The notes under the pieces were generated by a model, which made no database searches, had not been told where the DNA came from, and was given only the letters and a program-made list of their open reading frames with translations. Below, piece after piece: positions 48,852-61,464 of a DNA stretch of 64,000 nucleotides (its first letter is position 1; each line of letters opens with the position of its first letter). The translations under genes and the position numbers were made by a program. The stretch covers positions 434,001 through 498,000 of the forward strand of contig NW_026515509.1 of the NCBI RefSeq assembly GCF_014898815.1. The letters run 5' to 3'. Origin of the DNA: Panonychus citri (Eukaryota; Arthropoda; Arachnida; Trombidiformes; Tetranychidae).

Positions 48852-51800
48852 GAGAAAGAGAAGAAAGAAGATGATAAGTGGGAGTTGAAACTTTTTCCTA
48901 TTTTCATGGTAACATTTGATTCTGTTCACTTGTTACCAACTTGATGAGTTTTTCATGTAACCATATTACATTATAATTCAATGTCATTGGAAACTCAAGG
49001 TAATATTAAGATATAAATATCTCTCTCTCTCTCTCTCTCTCTCTTGCTCATAGTAGTTAGTTAATCATACGAGTTAATTATTTTTGCCTCTTTTATTTTT
49101 TACAATTAACGAGCAATTTAGATGGAGTGTTGATTACTGCAAAGGAATCAAATGTAATTAAAAGGTAATACACACAAGCAACTAAATGACAACAACAATC
49201 AAAGTTGATTTTTTTGTGTATCATTCTAATAGTTTTTTCATTTAGATTAATTATCTTTATATTTTTGGATTGAATAACTTTTTTTTCTTAATTGTAACTA
49301 CAGTAATCAACTAATTGTTGTTGTGCTATTCTTGTTGCTATTGCTTCTGTTTCCAACCCAATTAGATATTTACAATTGTCCTTTATTTAACCTCAAGGCT
49401 GTTGGGATGTTAATCATTATGATGATGATGATGATTGAAGATGATTAAACCTAATGATTAATGCCCAGGGCGTTTAATATTAGGTTTACATTGTAAAAAA
49501 TTAGGTAACAGGCAAAAAAATCAATTTTTTTTTCATGGAAACAGAAAAAGTAAATTGTTGATTGTTGATTTCTGCCAACAATCAATATTGATTGTTCAGT
49601 TTACCGGTTTAATTGTTGGCTTACAATTAACTTTCAATGTTTGTTAAACCATTTTCAGGGTTAATTTAGGTTTTTGTTTTGATGTTGGAAACTTTTTGAT
49701 TGTTGAGCTCATATTCATGATCAAATTTGATGATGATTGTTAATTTGAACGGAAATTGTTATTCGGGACAATTAGTGTTATTGATTTTGGACAGCAAATA
49801 TTAATTGTTATCCATAAACTATAATTATTATATCATATTTGGTGGTAACAATTAAGGTTAATATCTATATATTTTTATTGTATATAAATACTTTAAGTGA
49901 CTGGAAGTAATTAAAGTTTAATTTGTTTTAGAATGAGAATGAAAAAAAGTTAATTGTTGGTTAATTGTAACAAGTGAATTTGTTCATTTCTCTCAATGAT
50001 AATAATCTTTTCACAATTGTGAAACAATTAATTATAATCATGATTATTGTTTGAAATTGGTTTGCTTGTTGTTATAATTAACAGTTTGAATCAAGAAGTA
50101 GGAAAAAAAAAGTTAAACAATTAACAGAAGCAATTTAAATTGTTGTTGTTGCTGTTGGTTGGATAAAGTTAAATTGCTGTTTAAAATTGTTGATTGTGAT
50201 TAAATATAATGATTACAATCGGTAACAATCAACTTTACTTGTTAATTTTGTTTCTTCTCAATTCGTGCAATCAACTAATTAAATCTTAATCATAAATTGT
50301 TATAACTAATTTTTTTCCCTTCTTAATTAACTGTCTTTAGTATATTATAACAAGCGAGTAAACAAATTGTAAGGAGAAATGAGAGAAAAATTAATTTGAT
50401 TGATTAATTGTTTGAATAAATAAAAATTTATTTACAACAACAATTGATTATGATTATGATCAAACTGTCAAACAATTTGATGTAACAATTAACAAGAAAG
50501 TTACAATTTGATTCTTGATTCAAGTTAATTAAAAGAGCAGAAAAAAATGAATCTCCCTCTCTCTTGGTTACAAATTCAATTGTAATTATCATCGGTTGAT
50601 TGTAAATGATTAACTATTGTGAGAGTTAATTTTTTTATCTATCAGTTAATTGTGACAATCAGCTTTCAATCAAAAATTCAAATTCAATTGAATAGAATGA
50701 AAGATAAATAAAGAAATCGAAAATTTCAAAATGGAACAATTTTCTTTTTATTTTCCATTCAATCAGATTATCCTTCAGGGTATAATTCAGGATGAAGAGT
50801 CTTATCATCCATTGACACTGAAACTTATCATCTTCATCATCTTCTTAATCATCATCATCTTCTCATCTTGAGCCCAGTAAGATTTATAAATAGCCATCAG
50901 AATTGAAGATTCCCTTGAAAATTTTGGAGAAAAAAATTCACGAAAAAAGAAAAGTTTTCAATTCGAAAACTAATCAACACTTTCATTCATTAATTGCCTC
51001 AATCAACACAACTGAACATCAAAACAATCAAATTAAAATTCAATCGCAATCAATAATCATCAACCATTATCTTTGATTGGTAAAAGAAGAATAAGAATAA
51101 AAATTAAAAAGTTTCGAAAGTTTCGAAAAGTAATAATCGTTTAGAACCTTTTTACTTTCTCGAAATCGTTTTTCTCTGATCAGCTGATTGAATGAAAAGT
51201 GAAAAAGAAAGAAAAAAAAATGGGTCATGATGATAATCATCATTAATCATGATTCCTTCAAGGACTCGATTAGTTAACTATCACAATCAACTAAGTTAAT
51301 CAACAGGAATGAAAACATTTTCATATTCACAGATTAATGTTATTAATATTACGATTGGAAGAGAGTAAGAGAAACAAAAACTAAGATGAAAAGTTATCAT
51401 CATTAGTATATAAATATACTTGTAGAGGAAGATAAAAGATAAACCTTGAAGATTCTGAATTCTGAATATCAGGAAAGTCCTTGAATCTTCATGATGAAGA
51501 AACTTTCATTTTCGCTGCTCACTCTTGAGCTTCTCAATTTTACTCAATCACCATCATGGTAATAACTTGTTTCCACTTGCCTCTAACTCTTCAATAGGTT
51601 AATTTTAATTCTAATCATCATTATCATCTTTATCATCATCATCGTTAATTATAACCATTATTTCACTAGACTGTTTGTCTTTCGTTGCAACGAACCACCT
51701 AATAGCCTTTTTTTGTTGTAACGAAAGAAAAGAAAAAAAAACTTTTTCAAAAACTTTTTTTTTCTGTTTCCATTTCTCTTTTAATCGTTGATACGAACAA

Positions 51801-54120
51801 AAAAAAGTTTTCTTCTTCTTTTTATCAAATTGATAGAAAATAATTAATTGCCAGCAATTAACGATTCTCAACAATTATTTAAATTTTTAATTTCTTGTTG
51901 ATTTTTGCAAGTATATATTCACTTGCGGCTAATTAATATCTGATTTTAATTCAGTTTGAAACAATTTAGAAAAAGAAGAAGAAGAAAATTAAATGTTGAT
52001 TGTTTACCTTTAGGTTTTTTCGCAATTTCGGCTTTTTGATGATCACAATTAACTATTCTGTTGATCATTATCGATATATTTGAAACAATCAACTAATTTA
52101 ATCATTGACATTTATTGTCTATCGATGATTAACTTTAATGATGATAAGAAGCTCATTTAATTGAGTTATTGTTATGACTTTAATATGAATTAAATGATTA
52201 TTACAATTGGTTTGGTTGATTGATTGATAAATTACTCTCTCTCTCTCTCTCTCTCTCTCTGAATTATTAACACTTAATGTTGACAATTAAATAACTTGTT
52301 GATCATCCTCATGTAATTAAGATTATAATGAACCTAAAAATGATTATGATGATGGTGATTAATGATAATTAGTGTCTCTTTTAATTTTTCATTTTCACTA
52401 ATTAATCAAGCTGATCAATAAATTGTTACAATTGTTAAGGTTAAATAGGAGATGGAAGATTAATTTAGAAACAAAGAAACAATAACAATTAACTTTCACT
52501 GTTTAATTGTTACCCTATTCATGATTAGATTATTGATTCACTCTGTTGATTGGAAGTTTATTTTTTGTTTCAACTAATTAATATTAACTCATGTGAATTA
52601 AACCAATTAACTAATTACTTTGAATGATTGAATGAAAATTGAGAAACTTGATTTGAAAAGAGAGAAGAAAAAAAAAATTCAAAGATTTATGATTAACTTG
52701 ATTCAGTTGATTAAATCAAATGATTTGAGTTAATTGTCAACGCAACATTTAATCAAGATGAATATGAATAAAACTTTTATCATGATTAACTGATTATCGA
52801 GATAATTAGATTCCTAATTAGGAATGATTTGAATTTTCATAGAGGTGAATTAGTGACAATTTAAATTGTGATTTAATCGTTTCCTAGTTAATTGTTGATT
52901 CTTAGTTTTTTTTTCACTCTCTTTCTCTCTTTGATAATCAGTAATTAATTTAATCCAAGGTCACTAATTAAAAATGATCATCAAATTGCCTGCGGGCACA
53001 AAAATAACGGTAAAAATAAGATCCCAATGAATTACCATTTAATTGTTAACAATTTGATTATCATGGTTGATGATGAAATTAAATTGGTTATTCACAAAGT
53101 CAATAATTGATTAGCTACCAGGTAAAAATCAATTGATTGTCAAGTTGATTATGATGATGATGTCACAATCAATTAATTGCTTCCTACAGTTCAATCAATT
53201 GATTTATCAGCTGTTGCAGGTTAAATTAATTGTTGATCAAAGTTAATAATTACTATTAAATTGTGAGTAAACTAATTACAATTTAATTGATGATACATTA
53301 TGATTCATTTATTGAATGAAACAATTTGATTGATCAAACTAATTGTTTCTCAATAATCAAAGTTCTAGCAATCAATTTAATTGGTGAATTAGATGAAAAT
53401 AAAATCGTAAAAGTAATTATAATGATAATCATACAAATCGCAAGAAAAACAAAGCAAAACAATTAAGATGATTAATCTGAATTGGTTGATGATCCATGAA
53501 TTAGATTAACATACATAATTAACATGTTAACTAATTGTAAAAAGAAACAAACCCAAATTAATTGTAAATGATTGAAACTAACAATCAAAATGAGGGTTGA
53601 TTAGGAAAAATGAAACATCAAAATTGATTAGAATCATTAAAAAGTAACAAGATAATTGTTCACAATCAAAGGTTAATCATGATGATTACAATTAATTTAG
53701 CCACATCCTTTTAGTATTGTAAATGTAATATTAAATCATGAATGATTATCATGAAATTAACGGGATAGTTGTTCATACATTTTGGTATCTAATTAATTAA
53801 TTAACAACAACAAACAAAACATTACACCAACAATTTAAAAGTAAAACAACAACAATAAAAGTTTAACGTAAACAATTTAATATATGTAATCGAGAGTTAA
53901 TTGTGATTAACATTTTCTGTTTAGTATATTAAATTGTTACCTTATTAATGATTGAATCCCAACCTTTAATTACTATGAAAATTTTATCTTCTTCTTAAAA
54001 AATTGATTACATTCAATATATCATTTCCAATGAACACCAACAATTTAAGGGCTTGAAGGGACTCTCACAATGAGTAAACCTTATGGGTTATGATTATGAT
54101 TACTGGGAGTGAGAAGCCGG
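46946..54120. other. Gene-poor A+T-rich sequence with GA/CT runs
   Basis: No gene is supported. Microsatellites are (GA)n at 48820-48847, (CT)n at 49019-49044 and (CT)n at 52235-52260. A perfect 16-base palindrome, ATTCCTAATTAGGAAT, is at 52810-52825. The rest is AATTAA/AATCAA-word sequence. Confidence 0.5.
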
Positions 54121-54125
54121 TTCAT

Positions 54126-54127
<2 letters not shown>

Positions 54128-54177
<50 letters not shown>
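54128..54177. repeat. (GA)n microsatellite, about 25 units
   Basis: An uninterrupted GA run followed by a G+C-richer island (54200-54300) that holds two small perfect hairpins. Confidence 0.95.
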
Positions 54178-54180
<3 letters not shown>

Positions 54181-57160
54181 TGATGATGAGGGAGAAAGTA
54201 AATAGGCACGAGCAAGCGAGGCTTGGCCTCAATTGTTTCAACCTCAAGGGCTGATATTTATTGATAGCCTAATTATAAGAGATGCTCTGGGAGCATCATC
54301 ATCATCTTTTTCTCTTCTTCTCAATCATCATCATCATCTTTACCTGAGAGCACCTAGGAAATAAAAAGAAAGAGGAAAAGGTAAGATGAGGAAAAAAGTG
54401 AAAGATAATATTCTCTTAAGGTACTCTTATCTTCGTTAACCATTTAATGTTCAACGATCGTGAGTCAAACCATGATGATAATGAACAAGAAGATGATCAT
54501 CATATGGATTTCTTTCTCTCTCTCTCTCTCATCATTATCATCTTTCTTTCTACAAAAAAAAAGAGAAAAGCCTCAAGTCGATAGAAAGAAAAAAATAAGA
54601 TTTTTAAGTAAACTCGTATTCTTTTAAGTTGAATTACGTGCTTACTTGTAACGTCTTTTTTTAACCTGTTTTAAAAGGCCACAAGATGATTAAGATGATG
54701 ATGATAAAAGATGATGATCGAAAGTCCCTCCTTCCTCTTACTTTTTCTCTTTCTTTTCTTGTCTCTTTAAATTTTAGCGTTGTTGTTGATTGTTGTTCCA
54801 TCCTCATCTCTTTGGACTTTTAAATGACCTAGAAGAAGAAAATTTAAAAAGACCTTTGTAAAGAAAGAAAGAAAGAAAAGAAAGAGATGATAATTTCAAG
54901 GAAGAAGAACCCAGAGAAAAAGGCCTAAAATCGTCCTTCACCTCGACTAGAATCTAGTTTGACCTTCTTACTATTTTTACTTTCTCTCTCTCTCTCTCAT
55001 CTTCATCTTCCTTGTAAAAAAAAAGGTAAAGGTCGTGATGATAAACATGTAAACACACATTAGGGAGGCTTCTTGATACTCACAACGGGATAGAAGCCGA
55101 GGTTTAGGTCAACATTTAACATAACTGGTTAGCGAAGTTGAAACTCGTACAATAATAAAGTGTATTGGTTAACTGTGAGAAAATCAGGTTCGTAAGGAAA
55201 AAAGAATATTACAACAAGAAGATGAAGAAAAGAAAGAGATGATAAAGAAGATGATTACTTTCTTTTTTTTTTACTTTCTTTTCTTCTTTCAAATAATCTT
55301 TTCATCTTCATCTTTTCTTTCATCATCTTTTACCTTTACTTCTGGTTTACAATCCAATACAAAGTAATAACCTTTTTTTACCTTTACAATTCAATGGAAA
55401 TCAAATGTTCATCATCTCTATGTAAATATTAATGTTAATACTTTTGGAAACTTTTTTATCCTTTCATCAAATAGTCCATGTGTATAAATACATTGGGATT
55501 TTGTTTCTCTCTCTCATTTACTATTAGAGTGAGAATCATTGATGATCAATTAGTTGCTGTATTGCAATTGATTAACCACCAGTTACTTATTAGAGATGTT
55601 GAATGTTGTTAATTGTTGTTGAGAAAATTAAACTGCAACAATTAACTGTAACTCAAGAAAAGTTATTGCAATTTAATTTCTGCACAAATAACAATTTACT
55701 AGTTAAAAGGATTTACAATTAATCATAATAATTAACAAAAGATGATGATGCAAATGGTTTCATCATTGCAATTCAAACATCAAGTTAAACCTTTCAGTTT
55801 GGTTGATGTTGTTGATATTTTTGCACAGAAGCATCAAAGATGATTAGGAAAAGGATGAAGATGAAGATGAAGATGAAGATAATGATGATGATGATAAAAA
55901 ACAAGGTTTTAAATTAAGCAAACTAATTTATTTTCGTGTCAACAAAGCATTAAGCTCATCCCTTCATCCTCATCATCATCATCATCCCAACACAAATACA
56001 AAATAATAATCATTAGAATCCACTTGAGGATCTTCATCATCTTAGGTTTCATCATCTTAATTTTATCTTCCTCATCATCTCCTCCCTTTTTGGTATCACC
56101 ATCATCATCATCATCATCACCATGATAATGATGACAAAGTATTAAGTACAGTTGGTTGATAAAAAAAAATATCAACCACTCAAATCACTTGTGTGTCTTT
56201 CAATCAACATAATCAAGTAATGGATATCTTAATCATCTGCAATCTAATTGATTGTGAATGCAAATCATTTAAAAAAAAAAAGAGAGACTCTATTCACATT
56301 GTAACAATCAGATTGAAGCAACAATCAATTTACAATCACAAATTAATTGCTAATTTGAAAACTCAACAAACACATTGACTTGGAAATACTAAACAACAAC
56401 AACAAGAAGAAATCATTTCAATAAAGTTAATTTAGTGTCTCAATGATTAACAATTGAACAAATTGTTAAAATTCATCCCACACTTTAATTATTATAAATC
56501 ATTATTAAAATGTTGATTCTCTTGATTCCTTTTTGATTAAATTAAAAATAAACGAATCGACCTTAAATTAACTAATCAACTAATATGTTGTTATCCTCGT
56601 TTCTCATCCCATTTGCTCAACAACAATATAAAGACCAACATCCTACATAATCATCATCATAATCATGATAACAAAATTTAATCATAATCATAATGATTAC
56701 AGGTAACAATCAACAGACAATAGTTAATGATTATAATAATTTTCATGCTCATGATAAATAATGAGAAATTATTACCAACAAATTGATTTCTGTTCACAAT
56801 TAAATGGTCAGGTTGATATTTAATTCAATTGTAAACTTCCCACTTGTTTTGATGGAGAGAAAGAGCAAAAAAATAAAGTTAATTTTTAGATTGTTGTGTC
56901 AATTAGAATCAACAATTTATTAATTCAATTCAATTTCATCGTTTTAATGATCAACAACAGCAGAAGAAAAAGAAAACTTAATCAACTTGTTGGATTTTGT
57001 TGTGCATTTGCAATGGTAACTTGTTGATCGACACAAAATATAATAACCATTGAGTGTTGTTGATTGTTAATCATTTTTTTCGTATTAATATTTCACTTCC
57101 TTTTTACCAATTCTATTATATTATTTACCTGGATAAATTATATTTCTCATTCTCATGTTG
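54178..57160. other. Non-coding, purine/pyrimidine-strand-biased sequence
   Basis: No exon is recognised. 54.2-55.4 kb differs from the flanks in having long AGAAAG and CTTTCT tracts and fewer AATTAA words. It includes hairpins GATGCTC/GAGCATC (54281-54297), GAGGC/GCCTC (54218-54230) and GGCTTCT/AGAAGCC (55068-55098). 55.8-56.1 kb has GATGAAGAT and CATCATC runs. Confidence 0.45.
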
Positions 57161-57169
57161 AATTATATT

Positions 57170-58330
57170 ATATTGAAACAGTTTACCAGTTTTCCATCAC
57201 AATTGTAATGAAAGTCCTTTTAGATTTGACCAGCAACCGAAACATGAAAAATTGAGTAAAAAAAAAATATACCAAATTGTAGATGAAAATGTTTCTATCA
57301 TGTTGATGATTCTGTTGATTCTGATGATTCTGATGATGATGGTTAATTGTATCTGCCTCATTCTCTGGTGAACCGTTCAACTGGTTATATCACGCAATCA
57401 AATGCTAACATTTACAGTGAGTTGAAATGAGCATTGAGAGAGAGAGAGAGAGATGATGAAGAAGACATTAAAAATTTTCAATTGTATTTGATTATCTTCA
57501 TCATTATCATCATTGATCATGATGATTACTTTTCTTCCTCTATTCTTTTTATCAATGAAACATTGTAATTGTTAGTTAACTGACTTTATATTGTAAGTTG
57601 ATCATCATCCGTTTACTGTTGTTGGATGGGAAGGGTGTGTAAACAGTTGGTCAGTGATCAAGTTAATTGTAATGATAATGATGATGATAAGGAGGAAGAG
57701 TAATTCAAAAAGTTATTATTATTATTATTACAATTGATGATAAATGTTAATCACGGTGCTATAATGTTTAACTTGCACATCGATTTGGTTCAATGTTGTG
57801 TAAGAGTGTCAGTGAGTGTGTGTGTTGATGTTTTTACGAGTTTATTTGTAATTATCTTAAACTTTACTTTTTTTTGCCATTCGGGTTGAAATTGGTGTCA
57901 AGTGATCAGGTGAGCTCACAGCTTTAAGATGATGATTATAATCATCATCATCATTGTATAGATGATTTGGACTGAATTAACTTACTCGTACCTGTAATAT
58001 GCACACATACAATTAAGACACATTCGGGTCCCGGGAAAAAAAGTCAAGTTAATTTGAGTAAGTGTTTTTCTTGGTTCCTCCAACAATTTATAATGTTACC
58101 AAATCTTCAGATGATGAAAAAAAAGGTATTGCTGTGTGAGACCCAATGAATGGTGATTTCAGGTGAAGGTAAAAAAAGTGTGGTTAAGAAAAAAAAGATT
58201 TACTGGTTACGCAGGTTACATATATAAATTTAAAGGGAGAGAGAAAGAGAGAGAGAGAGAGAGAGCGATGATGATGATAATGAAGAAAGAAAGTGAGAAA
58301 AGGTCAAGGAAGATGAGCTATTAGGGAGAG
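57170..58330 (-). repeat. Diverged copy of the DDIT4 downstream region (copy 1)
   Basis: Collinear with 61465-62880. The best-kept blocks are 57214-57240 against 61534-61560 (ending TTTGACCAGCAACCGA), 57883-57913 against 62376-62406 (GGGTTGAAATTGGTGTCAA core), and 58181-58218 against 62724-62760 (identical but for one A; contains TTTACTGGTTACGCAGGTTA). Similarity ends near CTATTAG, the point matching the DDIT4 stop codon. No DDIT4-like coding sequence is found beyond it. A (GA)n run is at 58246-58265. Confidence 0.85.
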
Positions 58331-61300
58331 AGAGAGAGATGAAGACAAACCTGAGATTCTAGTTGAATGATATTCATTTGAAATATTAACTTCTAAATGT
58401 ATTCAACTTTTTTTCTTGTACTTCTTTCATCATCTCCCTCTGCCTCTCCCTCTCTCTCCCTCTTTCTTTCTTGCTTATCATCATCTTTGAGGTTTCTTGC
58501 TAGTATATTAGGTGACAAATCATTAGTATCTTTCACTTAATAAGCTGTATCATCATTATCATCCTTCCAAGTGAAAATAAGATGATTTCTTTATCTGTCT
58601 CTCTCTTTCTACCTTTACTTTTTCATCTAATGTTATTATCTTGACTTTTGATCATTTTTGATTAACTCACACAATATAATAACTGTCCACCATCTTGATT
58701 GTCCACTGGGTGTATATTATACCTTTAGAGAAAGAGGATGACAAAAGAATATGAAGGAAAAAAAAAGTGAGATCAATATACAATTGAATCTTTGGAATTG
58801 ATTATTTGCAATTGATTTGAAATTGAAAAAGAGAAGAGAAAATAAAATTAAAATTCAAGAAATCGATTCTCACTTTGATTGTTGTTAATGTTGCCAGTTC
58901 GATGGTGAATAAGAAGGGAAAAAAACTCCAATAAAAAACTTTCGTATCTTTTCAATGTTATCAATTTATCCTCTTCTTCTTACTCCTTATAACTATTACC
59001 TGAATATCCAATAATCCGATGTTAATCCTTAGAGGAAACTAAGAAATATCAACAACTTTAGAATTGAAAATCAGGTTTAAGTTTAACCCTCATCACCATA
59101 ATATGAACTCCGTGAGTTTTAAGGGTGGATATTGAATCCTCTTTGTTTGGTGTTGCCTTTTTCACACCAGCATCTTGATTGTCTTCAATTGATTGTTCAT
59201 TCCTGATATGTACTGATTCTGGTGGTGGTGTAACCATGATTATGCTCCTGTTTCCTTGTTCTGTATTTTTGTTGAAAATAAAAAAAAGGTTTTACATTAG
59301 ATTGGTGAAAGTAAACAAACAATTAACACTGATGGTTAATAATCATCGAGTACATGATGAAAAAATAACATATGTACATACGTATAGAGAAAGAGATGAG
59401 GATAAAACAGAAAAATTTATATATTAAATGGGAAATTAAGGAGAGAGAGAGAGACTCCTTGAATTAATCAACAGGATATATGTTATATTATTATTATTAA
59501 ACTCTCCACCTCTTCAATTGTTTAATTAACATCAGAACGATCTGCTTTTCTGTTTGGTGACATTGAATCAATTTCATCCTCATTAATCAGGTAACCAGAA
59601 CGATTGTCCAAAACCAGATGATTTTATTTTCATTTCTTCCTTCTTGATGATGATGATAATCCAGAGTGAGTGTCTTTTAATGATTATCTTTGTTTTCGTG
59701 ATGACTGCTGCTTTTTTTTGAATTTCCAACAGTTTGGATTAATAATTTTGAAATCATTTACCATCATGAATCATACTCATCTTCTGAATGATTTTACTTG
59801 ATGTGAGAGTGAGTGAGTATATGTGAATGTGCTCTTGAGTGGATGATGTTGAAGATGAAGAAGAAGAAAGGGAAAGAAAGAGAAGAAAAAAAACAAGATA
59901 GAATAAGAGGATGAAGGAAGATAAAGAGGGAGAGAGGATTTGTTGAGCTTTAAAAGTATCACAGTTTATCATCAAACAGTTAACTGATAATATAAATTGT
60001 GTACATTGTTTAGATGTTGGGGTTAGTATGTATTAGAATTTTCAAGTTGATGTAATGGTTCACAGGAATACGTCGATGGAAATGATGAGGAAAGAGGAGA
60101 TAAAAGAGGGAGAGAGGAAGATGAGAGAATAAAAACAAAACACAACAAATGACCAGTAGAAAGAAGAGAAAGAAAGAGAGTAAGAAGAACAATAAAATAA
60201 GGGAAGAAGAAGGAGAAAAAGACTAACCTCAACTACTTGATTATCTTCCATGTTGGGTAAGGTTGTTGTTCAACGAAGGTCAACCAAGCGTCCTTAATGC
60301 TATTACCTTTTTCTTTCTTTCTCTTTCTCTCATCCTATGGAGTTTTCTTTTTTCACCATAAAGTACCTTTTTTGACAGTAGGGTGAGAGATTCTATCATT
60401 GGGAAGGAAAAAAAGAAAGAGAAAGGACAAAGAGGAGAATATGGAAAATAGAATAGAACAAAAAAAACACTGAGGGTACACAATAGATATAGAAGAAGAG
60501 AAAATGTTGGAAAAGCAAAAATGGAGAAAAGATTAAGGTGGAATATATATGAGAATTGCCAGTAATCGATTGATTTTTGGTTAATCTTCTTTAAAACAAC
60601 TGAGTAACAACAAATAAAGACAAAAGAAAAAGGTAATTAACTTAATCCCAATTAGATTAACATGTAAATACCAGATTAAGATGTGTGAGAGTTTACCTTT
60701 TGGCGTCTTTTGGGTTTAACAACATTTACATTCCCAATGAATCATTATTAACTTTTAACACTAATTTCATCATCAACCGGCGACAATTACACCTTGTTAA
60801 TTGTAATTATTTTCAGTCTGTATTTAATCAGTTAGACAATTATGACAATTAAACAAAGGAAAACATTGAAACCTGAAAATTTAATCTCCAAGTTTATCAA
60901 CCCCTTTCTCCTCCCGTTAGGCGGCGCTCGTCAATCAGATTTTCTTGTTTATATTCGAGTTTCTATTCGATCGTCGCCAGGTGGCGGTAGAAGAGAAAAT
61001 CAGGTGATCAACAATCAACAGGAACAATTTAAATTGTTTTAATCAATTTTATAAATCAATCAATTTGAAGTTAAGAAAATTTGATAAAATGTGAATTAAA
61101 TACTGGTCATCTTTTAAATTCTATTTGTCAATGGTTCTTTTCCTCTTCTTCTTCTTTGAGTTTTATCCCCCCACCGAAAAAAACAATAATCAGATTTGAT
61201 TTTTGATCTACAATTAAAACCGTTAATTTTTTGTTTTGTTTCATCTAATTAAAGATGATGAAAGAAATGAAGACAATTGCTTTAACCTTTGTTTTTGTTT

Positions 61301-61464
61301 AAAGCAAATAAGAGCTTAATTTGTTTTCAATTTGTTGATTTCTATTTCATTTATATATATCAATATTAATATTATATTGTTATTGTTATTTGTTATAATT
61401 ATCATAATTATAATTAATTAATTATTTACTATTATATATAAATATATTTTTTTTCTTATCATCA
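58331..61464. other. Non-coding spacer with a paired CTCF-like site
   Basis: No supported gene. The overlapping open frames at 59.7-60.5 kb are Ser/Leu/Phe-rich shadows of AAGAGA-type repeats. A short G+C-rich patch at 60913-60989 stands out and is listed separately. An A/T-only tract lies at about 61370-61450. Confidence 0.45.
60913..60989 (+). promoter_or_regulatory. Paired CTCF-like motifs (candidate insulator)
   Basis: CCCGTTAGGCGGCGC (60913-60927) and GTCGCCAGGTGGCGGTA (60973-60989) both resemble the AGGTGGCG-type CTCF core. They lie about 60 bp apart in a G+C-rich, CpG-containing patch within A+T-rich sequence. The second is nearly palindromic (CGCCAGGTGGCG). This is resemblance only. 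Confidence 0.4.

Noticed and set aside
55068..55098. GGCTTCT/AGAAGCC hairpin as a microRNA precursor
   Set aside because: The stem is only 7 bp and does not extend to the ~22 bp needed.
57183..57380. 65-codon frame with NGSPENEADTI and a His/Gln run
   Set aside because: A similar DNA stretch exists in copy 2 (near 61700), but the frame is not preserved there because of indels, so conservation appears to be at the DNA level.
59754..60483. Overlapping minus-strand open frames rich in Ser, Leu and Phe
   Set aside because: They translate AAGAGA/GGAAGA-type repeat sequence in several frames at once, which is typical of low complexity.
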